Assembly: GCF_901709675.1 (NCBI RefSeq) | Contig: NC_051095.1 | Span: 17,906,456-17,970,455 of the forward strand | Length of the DNA: 64,000 nt | Source of the DNA: Syngnathus acus | Taxonomy: Eukaryota; Chordata; Actinopteri; Syngnathiformes; Syngnathidae | Direction: 5' to 3' | Part shown: one piece after another, positions 47,701-60,764 of the stretch | Layout of the letters: each line of letters opens with the position of its first letter | Numbering within the stretch: the stretch's first letter is position 1 | The notes under the pieces: generated by a model | Seen by the model: the letters and a program-made list of their open reading frames with translations, nothing else | What the model was told of the DNA's origin: nothing | Databases searched by the model: none | Translations under genes and position numbers: made by a program

Positions 47701-48852
47701 GTAGAGTAACATGGGTAAAACATGCACCAAAGCAAAGCTGAAATGCCCTCTTAAGTTTCTCAATGTTCGCAGCACATCTCTCTTCATTCCCAAGGCAACG
47801 GTTTCAAGACATTTAACAGAGCAACTTATCACCAAGGGGTTCATGCATTTTTCTTTGTGATGAATAGATTAATGAAATGGAAAGAAGAAAACTTGCTATA
47901 ATACAAGTCCCCTAATAGACTTGTCTGGAAGTGGAAAATAACGATTTTCTGTGTTGGTATGAAAATATTTCCCACGTCAGATTTGACTGCCTTGCTGAAA
48001 AATGCAAAGAGCCAAAGGCAGACCTGTTTCTCATCTCATATACTTATGGAACTCAGCAGTTAGAAATTTCATCTAAAATATTCCAGAATGTGTGCCACAG
48101 TGTACAAGTAGTGAACCGAGAAGGGACCTGATTTCCCCAATCATCCAATCTCCAGATTTGTTCGAAATGTTTTGTCACATATTGTGGTCCGTCTGGGGTA
48201 AACTCCCTACCGTCTGTTGCTGTTTCTGATAACAATTAATTCACTGAATCAGAACCACTGCATGACACCCGTTACTATTTCGGAGCAGCAGTTATGTGAA
48301 CATTGACTCTGGAATAACCATTTGTTGAATGCTCACGTCAGCTGTCCTGATAAGCAAGCCTTTGAATTATTTTTCTGCTTGGCTGTACCTGTGAAATAGC
48401 TCCCGGCTAATGTAAACCCGCTGTCTGATACAGTGGGTTAGATCAGTCGCAACAGGAGTGGGACCTCTTTTGCCTGCACGTATTTGTGGGCGAAGAAAAT
48501 GCTGTTCAATTTGTATTTTCATCAACATACTGGATAAGACATGTTTGCTTTTTCAATGCAAGGGTTTTTAAATTAGCACCTTAAATACACAGTACTACAA
48601 ACAACAACTTACTTTGGCATAATTTATACATGAGTTTTCTGCTGGTTGCAGTGAAATGTCTCTCAACCACTCATTTACTCGAGAAGCACTTGAGCTGAGA
48701 GGAATAGAGACAACACTACATCACTCATGCAACACATCTTGATCGACACTGGTCTTTCATGCTTAACATTATTATAATGTCTGCTCACTAAATTGAGCTA
48801 GCGTGCTGGGTAGCAATGATGTTTTTCCCGATGAAATTATTTTATGTTATTT
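47701..48852. other. No recognisable gene or repeat
   Basis: No exon or element could be supported. Confidence 0.4.
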
Positions 48853-49238
48853 ATTATTTCCTAAAGGGCGGCTCGGTGGGGCACTGGGTAGCACGTCCGA
48901 CTCACAGTTAGGAGGGTGCGGGTTCGATTCCACCTCCGGCCCTCCCTGTGTGGAGTTTGCATGTTCTCCCCGGGCCCGCGTGGGTTTTCTCCGGGCACTC
49001 CGGTTTCCTCCCACATCCCAAAAACATGCTTGGTAGGCCGATTGAAGACTCCAAATTGTCCCTAGGTGTGAGTGTGAGTGCAAATGGTTGTTTGTCTCTG
49101 TGTGCCCTGCGATTGGCTGGCAACCGGTTCAGGGTGTCCCCCGCCTACTGCCCGATGACGGCTGGGATAGGCTCCAGCACACCCGCGACCCCCGTGGGGA
49201 CGAAGCGGTTCAGAAAATGGATGGATTATTTCCTAAAG
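48853..49238 (+). mobile_element. Full-length young SINE with 14-bp TSD
   Basis: The SINE at 48867-49224 (358 bp) is flanked by the perfect 14-bp direct repeat ATTATTTCCTAAAG (48853-48866 and 49225-49238), as produced by LINE-driven target-primed integration. The tRNA-like head GGCGGCTCGGTGGGGCACTG holds an A-box region (TGGGTAGCACG) and a B box (GGTTCGATTCC at 48921-48931), the RNA polymerase III internal promoter. The end is AAAATGGATGG, with no poly-A. It shares its whole length with the minus-strand copies at 24648-25007 and 25685-27044, so it serves as the reference copy here. Confidence 0.97.
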
Positions 49239-49786
49239 ACTTGATGACTCGAAGGTTTGGTTGACAAGACAAGACTGGACGGAAATGTTAGTGTGTTCTG
49301 TCAGATGTTCAAAGTGGATGTTCACGACGCTGATTGTTAGAAATTGTGCTGACATGTGCAATAAGTGCTATTTAGTGGCTATCAGATCTACTCTGAGTCA
49401 CATCCACATTATGCACTTTCCTACTATTCCATGACGCATTCGCACAATTAGAAATGGGTAGCTAACCGACAGGTAGCAAGCCAGACAAACTGACCGGAAG
49501 GGATGGAAATGCAGGGTTTAAGTAGCAGAGTTAACGAGCTGGTGTGGTAATGAGCAGCAGGTGCGGGCAATCAGTGCTAATCACTGCATAACAGGACAGA
49601 AGGGGCAGGAGCAGAGAAAGAGAACTGTCCGAGGTGCTGATGGTGCAGACACGTGACAAACTGTGCTTTGCGCTAGACTTGGGCTAGGCATGGAAATAGG
49701 GCCCATAAAGTTACCTGCCAATCGTCTTGTAACAAACTGTAATCAATTGAACTCCATATAAGACAGAGCGCTGCTTCAGGCTAAGT
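49239..49786. other. No firmly recognised element
   Basis: GAGCAGCAGGTGCGGGCAAT and nearby text at 49540-49640 resemble sequence often found next to fish Gypsy LTRs, but not convincingly. The rest is unremarkable. Confidence 0.3.
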
Positions 49787-49961
49787 CAAAAGTCAAAGTC
49801 AAAGTCAGCTTTATTGTCAATCCCTTCATATGTCAAGACACACAAAGGAACCGAAATTCCGTTTCCTCCATCCCACGGTGACGAGACATACAAGTAGGCG
49901 ACACAAAACAAAAACAAGAAGGCACAAAACATAAATAATAAATAATAAATAATAAATAAAG
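49787..49961 (-). mobile_element. Retroposon 3' end fragment, family unresolved
   Basis: The segment starts with tandem CAAAGT hexamers (AAAGTCAAAGTCAAAGTCAG), followed by CTTTATTGTCAATCCCTTCA. It runs through AAGACACACAAAGGAACCGA and TCCCACGGTGACGAGACATA to an (ATAA)n run at 49930-49960. Reversed, the tandem hexamer followed by TTGACAATAAAGCTGACTTT looks like a LINE-type 3' tail. I remember this block as widespread in teleosts but cannot name the clade. Confidence 0.5.
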
Positions 49962-52429
49962 GTTAGTCTTGTTATGCTAACATCAATTCATTAATTTGTG
50001 TGTTCCCGTTATGTCTCAATTAAGCAGGGATTTTTGACCAAGAAGCAAGTGGGAATATGTTTTCGCTCTGAGCCATGTTTCAGTTGATTGATTGATTGAA
50101 CATTTATTGTTGGCGTGACTGTGTGAAATATGGAGGAAAATGTAGCATTTTAGACCAGTTTCTCACGCCCACTACCCAACACACACACACGTGCACGCAT
50201 GCACACACACACTCACACACAAACAGAACAGTGCATATACATTGGTAATTTTGGCTATGGCAAGATAAAAGAAATTAAAGTACAGGGCGGGTGCGAGTAA
50301 TGTGGTTGATAAACTATTGTGTTTTTGTATAGGTTTTCATTGTTTGATTTGGATTTTGGCATCAATTAATTTTCTTTTTCTTTTAACAGTTGGTAATATG
50401 TCAAAATATGAATACATGTGCAAAGTATGACTTCTTAAACATAATATACCTTATAAATTATAAATACAATGTGACTCAAACTAGACTAAAATCTTTGAGG
50501 TTTCATTGACTAAAACAGGCTTTACACTGCCACATACAGAAATGAAATTAATATACAAAATATCAAAAGATTAAAAACCAAGATTGTAAAAAATGCCAAA
50601 TGCCAAAAAATACATTAAACATCTCATCTCACTTGGTCATTGTATACTTTATAATGATCACATTTGTTCACTGTGGTGAGTGAATGAAACAAAGAAAAAT
50701 AATCTTCTATTAGAAATTAAGATGATCATTCCAAGTGGGGCCTTACATTTAAGGAAGTGCATTTTATAGTGCTGTCCTGTCAAATAAGGGTGTTAATAGT
50801 TTTAACTGAAAATGAAGTGACTTTCGGTACTTTTTATTTGTGATATTATAATAATTATTAGATTTTTTAGGTTGTTTTCACATCCTTTGTCTGAGGACTC
50901 AAAGACTTGATTAAACAGGTATGATAACACTGTGCAAGGCATTCATTAAATCCACCTCGCACTATAGTATGTCTCTGTATGTTTATATCCAGCGCATAAT
51001 AAGATGACAGAAGCACAGAGAAGGTTACATTTCTCACATAAGGTGCATGAATCCATCTCTCTCAGGGTATGTCCTCACTTTTATCACAAACTCTCTCTAC
51101 TGACATTCTTCCAATAATTTCACAGAACATTTTAAAAGCATTCCAAAAAGAGTGTGCAGCCATAAATCCAATTTAAACCTGAAAGCTAAAAGGGGGGGGG
51201 GGGGGTAAACAGAAAGGAGACCACACGGACTTGAGTAGCCTGGTGGAGTGTGTCTGCAATTTAACTCTGAACAAGCGTAACAACGCACTTGCAAGAGCAA
51301 CAAAATAATATTGAAGCGACCTCCACGAAAGCCCCAGCTTTAGTTCGCCAAACTGCCTGCAATCAGCGTGAAACTTGGCTCACATGCAAACTGGCTGAAG
51401 CATGGTTTGAAATGAAGGCAAATCAACTTTCCACACTTGCATATGTCTTGTGATCCACACAACCACAGACACACACAAGGATTCTCAAGCCAGTTTAGAA
51501 AATGGCTCACATCCGGGTTAGAGAACAGGCAAATGATGGATGGCTTGGACTGTTTAAAAAGTGGTTGCCAGGTGACAGAATGCCATTAATAGGGTGATTG
51601 CAGGACTCCTCTTTGGCCATCATCATGAGATGCTCTTCTTTGTTATTTCCGAGCCATGGATAATAAATACTCATAAACCTAATGATGCCTGATTACAGCG
51701 GCAATCTTTGGCTCATTAGGCTGATTAGCTGCAACTGTGCGGCTGCTGGATGTGTAAAAATACACTCCTGCTGCGCTGTGTCTATGTATGTTGGGACTTA
51801 ATTGACAGATTTACTGTACCTCCAACGGCTGGAAGTTTAACACGTCTTCGTGGTTTTATAAGTAAGCAAGCTTTCGTCAACTTGAATGTGGTGAAAAAGC
51901 ACTTAAACCTTCAAGCGGTGGTAGCATAGGCATGTAATTTTACTTGCGCTCATTGTTGGTGAGGAATGTCCTTCAACGTCAATGTGAGTGTTGTGTGTCC
52001 ACAGACAAATCAACAGAACAGGTGGAGTCACTGACCCCAATAATTTAGTGCATTACTCTGGATGCTTTGAGACGCTGAAGAAAATGCCCATTTTTCCCAA
52101 ATCACACCTCGGCCCCTCCTTTTTATTACACGTATGTGACCTCTGCAAGGCCCTGTTGAGCAGGGCTGGGGAAGAAGGGGGTGGGGTTACAGCAAATAGG
52201 GGTCGTACCAATGACACTGTGCATTGCTCGCATCAAGCACAAGACTGAGAGTCAGCAGGGAAGGGGAAACATCCTGATTTGAAAAATTATAACCAGAGTC
52301 TGCAGGTGACACACAGTATATGGAGTAAATTGTTGATAGCTTTCTGTTAACTATGTGCGTGTGTACAAATATACAACAAACTTTGCTAATCTTTCTCTTA
52401 TGACTTATCGCAACAAATTATCTGCATGA
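49962..52429. other. No recognisable gene; short (CA)n and poly-G
   Basis: A CA tract lies at about 50178-50222 and a 14-base G-run at 51192-51205. No coding exon or named mobile element was found. Confidence 0.4.
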
Positions 52430-52735
52430 ATTGTGTCTTCCCAAAGTTGGCAATCAACTTATGGCCTGGCCTGCACCTACGGTGCCTGGCCGAGCTCATC
52501 CCAATAGGGAAACGTGGGCGCCCCTTCTCATTGGCTCACCACCTGTGGGAGGGGCCAAGAGGGTCAGGTGCAGTGTGAGCTGGGCGGCGACCAAATACAG
52601 AGACGTTAGCGGTCCAATCATCTGGCTCTTGGGATGTGGAAGAGCAACCACAAAACACAAACCAATTTCTCTCTGGAATGAGGCAACCCGTTTGCTTGAT
52701 CAGATATTCTGGTTAGAAAAGGGGTAACCCAGGGT
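52430..52735 (+). mobile_element. Probable RTE-type LINE 5' fragment
   Basis: The order GGCCTGGCCTGCACC, CGTGGGCGCCCCTTCTCATT, GGCTCACCACCTGTGGGAGG, GGTGCAGTGTGAGCTGGGCG and GGCTCTTGGGATGTGGAAGA matches, from memory, the region before and at the start of the endonuclease domain in a widespread teleost LINE. There the protein begins near a WLLGRGTWNVTSL-like motif. Here that reads WLLGCGRATTKHKPISL, so the frame is eroded. Assignment to the RTE clade is uncertain. Confidence 0.45.
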
Positions 52736-53689
52736 TCTTTTTCAGGGTTGTAAAAACCAGAATAAGAGCATATTTACATGTTTACATGGCCGTCGGCTTT
52801 TAGAAGGGTTACTGAGTTCACGTAAACGTAGTCGGTGTGGTTAATGAAAAAATGTCAGTGACTACAGTGCATTTCATGTTACTTGTGTGTTGAGGAGGAG
52901 GCATATTGTTTTCATATGGCAGGAAAGTGAATAAGGGAAATCAACATTAATCTCGGACCCCAAGGCTTTTTTTCCCATGGAGACGGCATATTTAATTAGG
53001 CTAGCATGTTGCCTCTTCCAGCACAGCTGCACTCAGAGATTAAACAGACAGTGGCTGCCAGCTGTTACACCGATTTGCTAGCATGGACTAATCGAGATCA
53101 GCCAATGATGGCAGAGTGGGGCCCATGTCACTCGTCCTCATCATAATATGTATATCATCAGATGATGAGGTTAATCAAATAGGATTGGAACAGAGGACCT
53201 GATTTCAATGTAAATATTCCAAAATGTAAAAGATTAAATTGAATTGTGTGTAAATTAAAGCTTTTCTATTGAGAGTGCTTTGTTTAAGTGGTTCTGCTGT
53301 GTTTATGAAAATGAGATTTTGCTGTTCAACAAGTTGCAGACAGTCACAGTTTATGGTCTGTTGATTGATGCAAATGTAGCTAATTGTGATAACCAAAAAA
53401 TGCATTATATCATTGACTTCAAGGTTTCTGAACGTAATGTTACAACAGCCAAAATAGATTGAGAAAAAATTTCTTATAAAAAGTAATGCTTGATCAGACA
53501 ACTTTTTCTTGTCAGTTCTCATACGCTATTACTGCTACAAGTTTTACATTCCTTGCATAAGTTTCAGCATTTATGAAAATAACATTTTGTAGGAGTGCTT
53601 CTTTTGATTGCCACTCATGCTGATGAAATCTATTTGGAATACAAATTGAGAAATGTTCCATTTCCAAAATGTCCAATAATCACCATGCG
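52736..53689. other. No recognisable gene or repeat
   Basis: AT-rich sequence without an identifiable element. Confidence 0.4.
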
Positions 53690-54105
53690 GATCTATTCAT
53701 CCCATTCTCTTTACCAGCTAACCTCACTAGACTCGTGGTTGAGCTGGAGTTTATCCCAACTGCCTTTGGGTGAGGCAGGGCACACGCTGGACAGGGACAA
53801 CTCCAGGATTTATTTTCATCCGAGGCTGAAGGGGGGCTTGACCAATATGTAGGGAGGCTGAGAAAGTAATTTTATAATGCCAAATAAATGCTAGAGTGGC
53901 TTGACAGAAAAACACCCGTAAAATCATGCCCAAGAACAATTTTAGTGTCGTTCATCAGCATAACCCGCATGATCTTAGAGTGTGAGAGGAATCAAAGGAC
54001 CAGAAGATAACCCACGCAACAAGTACTGTATACATGCAAAAGCCTTTATTTGAACCCGAACCTTAGAACTATGACAGAAGTGCTACCCATTTGGTCAATG
54101 TGTCG
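53690..54105 (-). mobile_element. Decayed tRNA-SINE with an insertion
   Basis: The reversed SINE order is visible as TTCATCCCATTCTCTTTACC, GAGCTGGAGTTTATCCCAAC and GCAGGGCACACGCTGGACAG. After a gap come GAGTGTGAGAGGAATC, AGATAACCCACGC and TTTGAACCCGAACCTTAGAA (the reversed head). About 130 bp of foreign sequence (53795-53925) separates the two parts. Confidence 0.65.
53795..53925 (+). repeat. Unnamed repeat, copy B
   Basis: GGCTTGACCAATATGTAGGG and GGCTGAGAAAGTAATTTTAT match 18066-18200. The copy appears to have inserted inside the decayed SINE at 53690-54105, because SINE sequence resumes on its right. No obvious target duplication was found. Confidence 0.6.
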
Positions 54106-54284
54106 TATTACCGTGTGTAATTTAAGATTATTTCTACACTGATTTTTAAAAGTTACATTTCTTTCAAAAGGCTTTGGAATAATGAGACAGTCTTTTCTGT
54201 CATTTTAGCAAGTGTAAAAGCCATACAAATGTGACTGCTCTTGAAAGAACGCACCCTAATATCTCTATCTAAACATTTATCCAT

Positions 54285-54505
54285 TTTCGATATTATAATC
54301 TGTAGTATTGCGCTTGGTTCTGTTCAGGCTCACAGGGTTCTGGATTTTATCCAAGAAGACTAACTACACTTGGAATTGGACACCAGCCAATAACAAGGCA
54401 CACGGAAACAGACAAACATTCACATTCAAGTCCACAGTGTCACACAGTGAGAACTCACTGCCTGAATGAATTGAGGTGAGTGAACCACTACACCATCAGT
54501 GACTT
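54285..54505 (-). mobile_element. Decayed tRNA-SINE
   Basis: The reversed tail (ATCCATTTTCGATA), body pieces (TTCAGGCTCACAGG, GACACCAGCCAATAACAAGG, AGACAAACATTCACATTCAA) and possible head remnants (GAACCACTACACCATC) occur in the right order at low identity. Confidence 0.6.
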
Positions 54506-55569
54506 TATATCCAAGCATAAAATACTAATTAGTTGACTCAAACCACTGCATTCCTCTGCACACTTACCCATCGCCTGACAAACCATCACGTACAATCCAG
54601 CTACTATACAGTGCTGTCAGACAAAATAATCTCCTCTGCAAAGAATTTAACTCCGTTCCTCCTAGCACAGTGCGACGATGCAATTTAATGCCTCCTGTGA
54701 TAACTGAATGGAAGAAACTCTTGAAACGTCACAGCTTATAATAAGCTTGTCAGCTTATCATATTAGGGATGTGAGCTTATAACATTAGCATTTAAATGTT
54801 CTCGCATGTACAGTAATGTGATTGGGGAGTGTTGCCATTTCTGCACTGCCACTGAAGAGATGAACAGAGTTGATGATTCTGTTGTGATGCTGCGTTGAGG
54901 GTCGTTGGTTGATGATTCAAAAAAATGCAATGATTTGTGGGCTTGATTAGATTAACTGCAACTGGATGTGGCATATCTCCATGTGGTAGGTGTGGGAAGC
55001 AGGAGTTGCATTCTATTGAGGTCTTAATACAATTTTACAAAAGAAGCATGTTAATAATGTATTGTAAATATTTTGTGTGGTTGTGTGTTTTTGGAAGTGC
55101 TTTTGTAGCTATGCCATTTAATTAATGATTTCATTGCATTTATATTCGGTGTGGTGCCGTATAATACAAATTTTAATTTGTTTCTCAAAACACTCGTATC
55201 TCACATTTTAAGCCCCTTTGAAAACAGAAATGCCATTACATTAATCCAAGTCTCCTGTAAGACGAACAAAAAAAATGGTTCAATATGTTCAAGGAAAATA
55301 GCATTCTATTATTAAGTACTTGTTAAATTTGCAATAATACTTAATTTTTCCACAATGGATGAACAATATATTGACAGTATTATGGTATTGTATACGGGTT
55401 GCTTCTCCATTTGGGTTCAGACACCCAATTATAATTTGGGTTCAGATACTCAATTATAACACTGTTACTATTAATGTTAATAGTTACCACAAAATACAAA
55501 AATAAATACAACCAAGTGTTTAAAAATAAAATTATGAAAGTCATGAGCAAATATCGTAAAGATATTGAC
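54506..55569. other. No recognisable gene or repeat
   Basis: No exon or named element could be supported. Confidence 0.4.
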
Positions 55570-55645
55570 TCCACATCGTGGCTTTTCACCTATCGCAGAA
55601 GGTCTTGGAACCAATTATCAGCAATAGACGAGGATCACTGTATAT
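55570..55645 (-). mobile_element. Tigger/mariner-like MITE terminus
   Basis: ATCGTGGCTTTTCACCTATC, GCAGAAGGTCTTGGAACCAA and AATAGACGAGGATCACTGTA match the end of a fish Tigger-like element. That end usually reads TCACCTATCGCG...GGAACCAATTA...CGAGGATTACTGTA. Only one end is clear. Confidence 0.5.
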
Positions 55646-58600
55646 GAAATATATTTTGCTCAAGGAATTCGTTAGTCTGGTAGAGGCTTTTAAGTGGGAA
55701 TGGCAAACATTTCGTTAGCATACTTGGATATTCTTTTGTACATAACATAGATTGTTTTCCAAAAACCTATGTTCCTTCATTCCGTATTTTACGTTTTTTC
55801 TCCTATCTTGATGGTATAAATGTACGAACCCCCAGCATGATGTGGGGATGGACAGATAATATTAAACAAAACTAATTATAGTCATTGGTACCGAACAATC
55901 ATATCCTGCACATTAAAGTATTAATGCTGGAGATTTAAATAGGCCTATCCATTAAAAGACACAATATTTCATTCTATCAACAAGGAGGAAATAAGTTTAA
56001 TAGTCCTTTATATCAGTGAGGAAATGGGCAGTGGTAGAGGTACATCAATTAATAATTGAAGTTGCTTTACTCTCATAATAGCACCTGTAAACGCTGTTTG
56101 CACACTTAACAGATGACGGCACTTCAAAAATACAAAGGATTATGAGATGCTTGAATAATAATAACACTAATACTACAGTAGTGTAGTACCACAATTATGT
56201 ATTGTACCATATATTATTAAATGTTAAATGCATGATGGTAATGATTGTTAGGGTGAGACGAAAGCAGACCCCTTGTGCTAATGAGACGACATTTTATGTG
56301 TGCCTACGGATTCTCCCAAAAGTCTTCTGTTCTCTATTTGGGTCATTCGCAACACTCATTAATTTGTTGAGTGCACAATTAAGATGAAAAATCACATACT
56401 TGATATAATTTAAAAACCATTGTTATTGGAGCACATTCATCTCCTGTTTCTTTAAAGTGTTAATTTAATGCCCCTGTTCTGTCTAAAAGTTATTTCTGGA
56501 GGAATTGCTCAGTAAATACTACTTAGGGTACAGTTTAACGCAATGAGTATACAATAGCATACAATATGCAAAAACAGATACACAGGTATTTTTTTTAGTT
56601 TTTTTCCCAATTGGTCTGAACTAAGTATTTTCCTTTTACAGCACATTTTATGCAGTTTATACTTTTGCTCCCTTTTGTCCCAACGTAATCTCACTGTGAC
56701 CAAAGGCTGCTTTGCTCGTTAAATTCAAGGCAATGGCTTGAGCTCATACTGAGAACGAAAGGTTTGTTTTCATATTTCTCACAGCGGTGTTTGATTTCAT
56801 TACATCTCGCCAAAATAAGCTCTCTAACCCATCTGAGAAATTGGACCTCCAACAGAGTGATCAACCAATGGGAAGAATGAATACTGCATGAATCTTTTTT
56901 TGCGCCTTTAAGGAAACATTTGTAATAAATATTAATGAGAAAAAAAATCTGAGTAGGGCTGATTAAATTATACATGGATCAATGGGGTTCGTCAATCATC
57001 AATAATTGAAAAAGGACAAAACATACCTCTTCCTCCAACAAGACTAAATGGAGCCGATCGCGTAATGAGTTACTTGGAACCTGTCCTGCCTCATGCATGT
57101 GCTCTGACAACCTAGCATCCAGTCCTGCAAACCAATCATAAGTATGCAGACAGATGAAGAAGTATCGTATTTTATGAATCTGGGGTAAATGATACAATAC
57201 GTTACAATACAATTGACTGTTAACTTATTATGCAGAATATTGATTGAGAGTTTTACTTTTGTTTGAGCTGACACCTCATCTAATCTAAAAATCACATTTC
57301 GTACAATGTCCTTGATCTCTCCTCCGTTTACGTTAGCGCCCAGTAGAGATCTTATCGAGGAGAACAACAGAGGTGCAATGAGGGACAGACACATTTTTGG
57401 AGGAAGACCTTGTTGTCATTTTATGGAGATGACATGAGCTCTAATTTGGTGACACAGGTATTTTACACAGGGATGGATCAATACATTCCATGGATTGGCG
57501 AACATGAGATTATCCTGGATGATACCTATCAATACGCTGCCTTTTGATTTGGCAGCTTGTAACAGCGCTATTCAGTTTTTCACTAATTTGTACTTCCCCA
57601 ATTTTTTGGGCATTTAATATTCAGTATTGAGTAAATTCGTTGTGGACTGTTTTCAGCATTCTTGGCCTTAACGTTCCTTGGCAGAGACTATTCTTTTTGT
57701 CCACCTTTGCCGGCAGCATTTTTACAACAGCCACGTTCTATTCAGGAGAATAACAGTGCTGTTAGACTTTCTATGCCTGTCTACGATGCCAAGCAAACGC
57801 AAGGAGCTTTGCTTCCATTGTGGAGCCAAATGAGAATGAGGAGATACAATATGAATGGGGATAAGAGCAGCCGCTAAAATGTAGCAAAGTTAAATGAGAG
57901 TTGTCTAAATAGGATAGGAGAATTAAAACAATCATTCTGTATGTGTTTCTCCAATGGTCGAACTATATTGGCTGTTAGGAAACTACAGTTGCCTGGTAAC
58001 TTCCACACTTGTGGCAAATGTTACTGACGTCATCTTCGGGTGTCTCTCAACATCTTTGATCCTTTCACCTTCATGCTGGTAAATGGAGACTTTGATCTTC
58101 TACTAACTGCTTCAAATGTGCCAAAAAAAAAAGAGGATACGACTGGAAATGGACTGAAATTAAGATTTTACATTGTCATTTATGATTATGTTGTCTTTGA
58201 CATAAATCTTTTTTTTCTACAACTCAACAACTCAAGTTGTATTAAAAAACTGACCCGCCTCCTGTTCTTTTGAAACTTGGATGGATTGAGTATGAGTTGA
58301 TATGTCGCTCAATGTACTTTGATTTTTAAGATTTCACAATGTCAGAAATGTTTTCATGGTTTTGTATCACAATAACCTGCACACTCGAATCTCCGGTAAG
58401 CTGCAGTGACCTTGCAACAGGAGCCCTGTAGCGCTCAAACGCTTTATCGCCATGAAGCAATCAAGTGTATTCGAAACCAAATGACAGACAGGAAATATTA
58501 AAGCTCAATGACATTTACCTTTATTATGCTGCCGCTTCTTATGCATTCTGGGATTTAAGTTAAACCTCCAGGTTATATCAGTCCCTCTCACTCTGAGTCA

Positions 58601-60764
58601 GCATGCTCTCTCTGCAGCAAATTCACCAGGTTCACCTGTACACTCTTATCCATAGGTGTGGATAGGCACGGGGGGGTACTTTCATCAGGACCAGGATCTG
58701 CCCCCACCAGTTAAGGTGGCAAAATATCTGGTAAAACAGAATACTAATGTTCCTCTTCCAGAGGGATGGGCATGGAGCATGCATAGTGTATATTGTACTG
58801 CCGTTGTGTTTAGGTTCCATCAAAAATGTGAGAATTCGTACCTCTGTCAGAATTTTACTCAACCTTCTTTATAACGATCTCCATATCGGCAAGTTTACCG
58901 TATGTCTTAAGCCCCAAAAATCATGGTAATATTTGACAACTGGCATTCAGTGGAAAATAAAACAATTGAGTCACCTGGACTGGCAAAGAAGAAAAGACTA
59001 AGAATGTGTTTAGTCAAGTGTGGAACCCCATGGTGATTAGACAACACAGTGACATGGTGGCTGTGTCTGTGGGAAGCCATCCAGAACTAACAATAAGTCA
59101 GATCTTGATAGGCTAATTGGCCCTCAAGAGTTCCCATGTAAAACCTTTCATGAGGATCCTGTGATTGGAGGCCATTATGGACAGAGAACTTCGCCGGGGT
59201 GAGCCGTTGCCTCCTCAGTGGGATTCTTCTTCCGTGTCCAGTCAAGCTTGCACATGTGACAAGCACACCAAAGTTCCCCAAGTGACAATACCTCTACCGG
59301 AAACCAATTACAGCTCTTAAATCAAATTGTCATTGACCATTAGAGCAGGCATCTGTGGTTGATTGATTCCACTTCAAATCATAATTATAGACAGAATCTG
59401 ACCATTAGACAAGATTTGTGACGGTCATCAAGAACTGAATCTTGGTACTGTAACTCAAAAATGACTTTGAAATGGTCCAAATTCCACAAACCACACACAC
59501 AACTCTCTTTCACACACACTCACGCACAAGCACACACCCACGCACCAAACCCCCACACACATGTTAGAATCTTTAGGTAGGATGCTTTGGTAACATCAAT
59601 TAACATGCTTAAATAATTGATAAATCCAATGTAGTTACAATCAAACTCAAATATTCACCCCCTCTTGGTACGGTTCAGTTGATACTCTGGTTTGGATGGT
59701 TGTAAACATACTCTGAAGGCCTTAATACTATGTGACCATGCTCAAAATCATTATGGCATATCACGCAGGATTTAATTAGACTATTGATGTTAAGGACTGA
59801 TCATTATTCATGCAGTGGTTTTGTGAATGCAAATGTGAATAAAAGTGTATATGCAGCAGGTCAATGGCACTCTTATGAAACTGAATCACTCACAGTTGTG
59901 ATGTGTATGACTGTATTGGTGTATATGTGTTTTGGCCGTGCATTGTGGCTTCAACTGACTGCACACTTCCCTAAGCACAGCAGCAGAGACCGTGGTCCTT
60001 GAAATCCCATGCGTCTTCCCATACTCCAATTCAAGGATTGAGTCACTTTCACATTCAGAGGTGAGCATAAACTCCAGCTGCTATATTTTATTTATTTATT
60101 TATATATTTATAGGAAACAAAAATGAAGTGTTTTCCTTTTTTGATATTTTTTTGCTCTCCAGAGGCCAAGATTTCAAAAGAATAGTTGGAGTAATATCCT
60201 CAAAGCACCATATTTCCAATGAGGATTAAATACTTGCATTTGAATTTGGTAGAAAATGAAAGACTGCCTTGCTTGCTTCAAAGAGCATCCTTGTCATTAT
60301 TAACTGTTGGGGTAGGAATATGCAGCATGACAAAAGCGAACATTGTGTTGTGTTTTCTTTTTGAAGGTGTCCTCCTCCTCTTTCCTGTCAAGCTGCTTAT
60401 ATCTTAAGACCCTGAAAGGGCATTCATGTTACTGTACTAATTGGAGCTTTGTAGAAGTCGATGGTTGATTTGCACTGCAGGAAACAAGCTCATCATTTGT
60501 TAGCAAAACTGTTTTAGATGTTACTTTTTTTGAAGCAGTGACATTAAAACAACACATGCCCATGTAACGTGTATGCTATAGTTTAACCCATTCCCACAAT
60601 TAAGCTTTCAACTGTAAAGTGCAAAATATACACACATGGAGCAGTGGTTCTAACTTAACTTAACTTAACTCACAAAGCTCAATTTTTAGTCATAAGTCTG
60701 ATGAAATTAATGACAAAAGGTAGTGTTTTGTAGCATGTTATGCATTCCTAAATTTTGTGTTACA
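55646..60764. other. Long stretch without recognisable genes
   Basis: I found no supported exon, SINE or terminal-repeat element in these 5 kb. Minor items are an irregular CA tract (about 59490-59565), TTTA repeats near 60085-60105 and four ACTTA pentamers near 60650-60672. Confidence 0.35.

Noticed and set aside
48867-48940. tRNA gene candidate (A-box and B-box-like motifs)
   Set aside because: It is the tRNA-derived head of a SINE with intact body and tail, so it is not a functional tRNA gene.
49510-49640. Possible Gypsy LTR-flanking sequence (GAGCAGCAGGTGCGGGCAAT)
   Set aside because: It is only a resemblance in texture. No LTR ends, primer-binding site or gag/pol frames were found.
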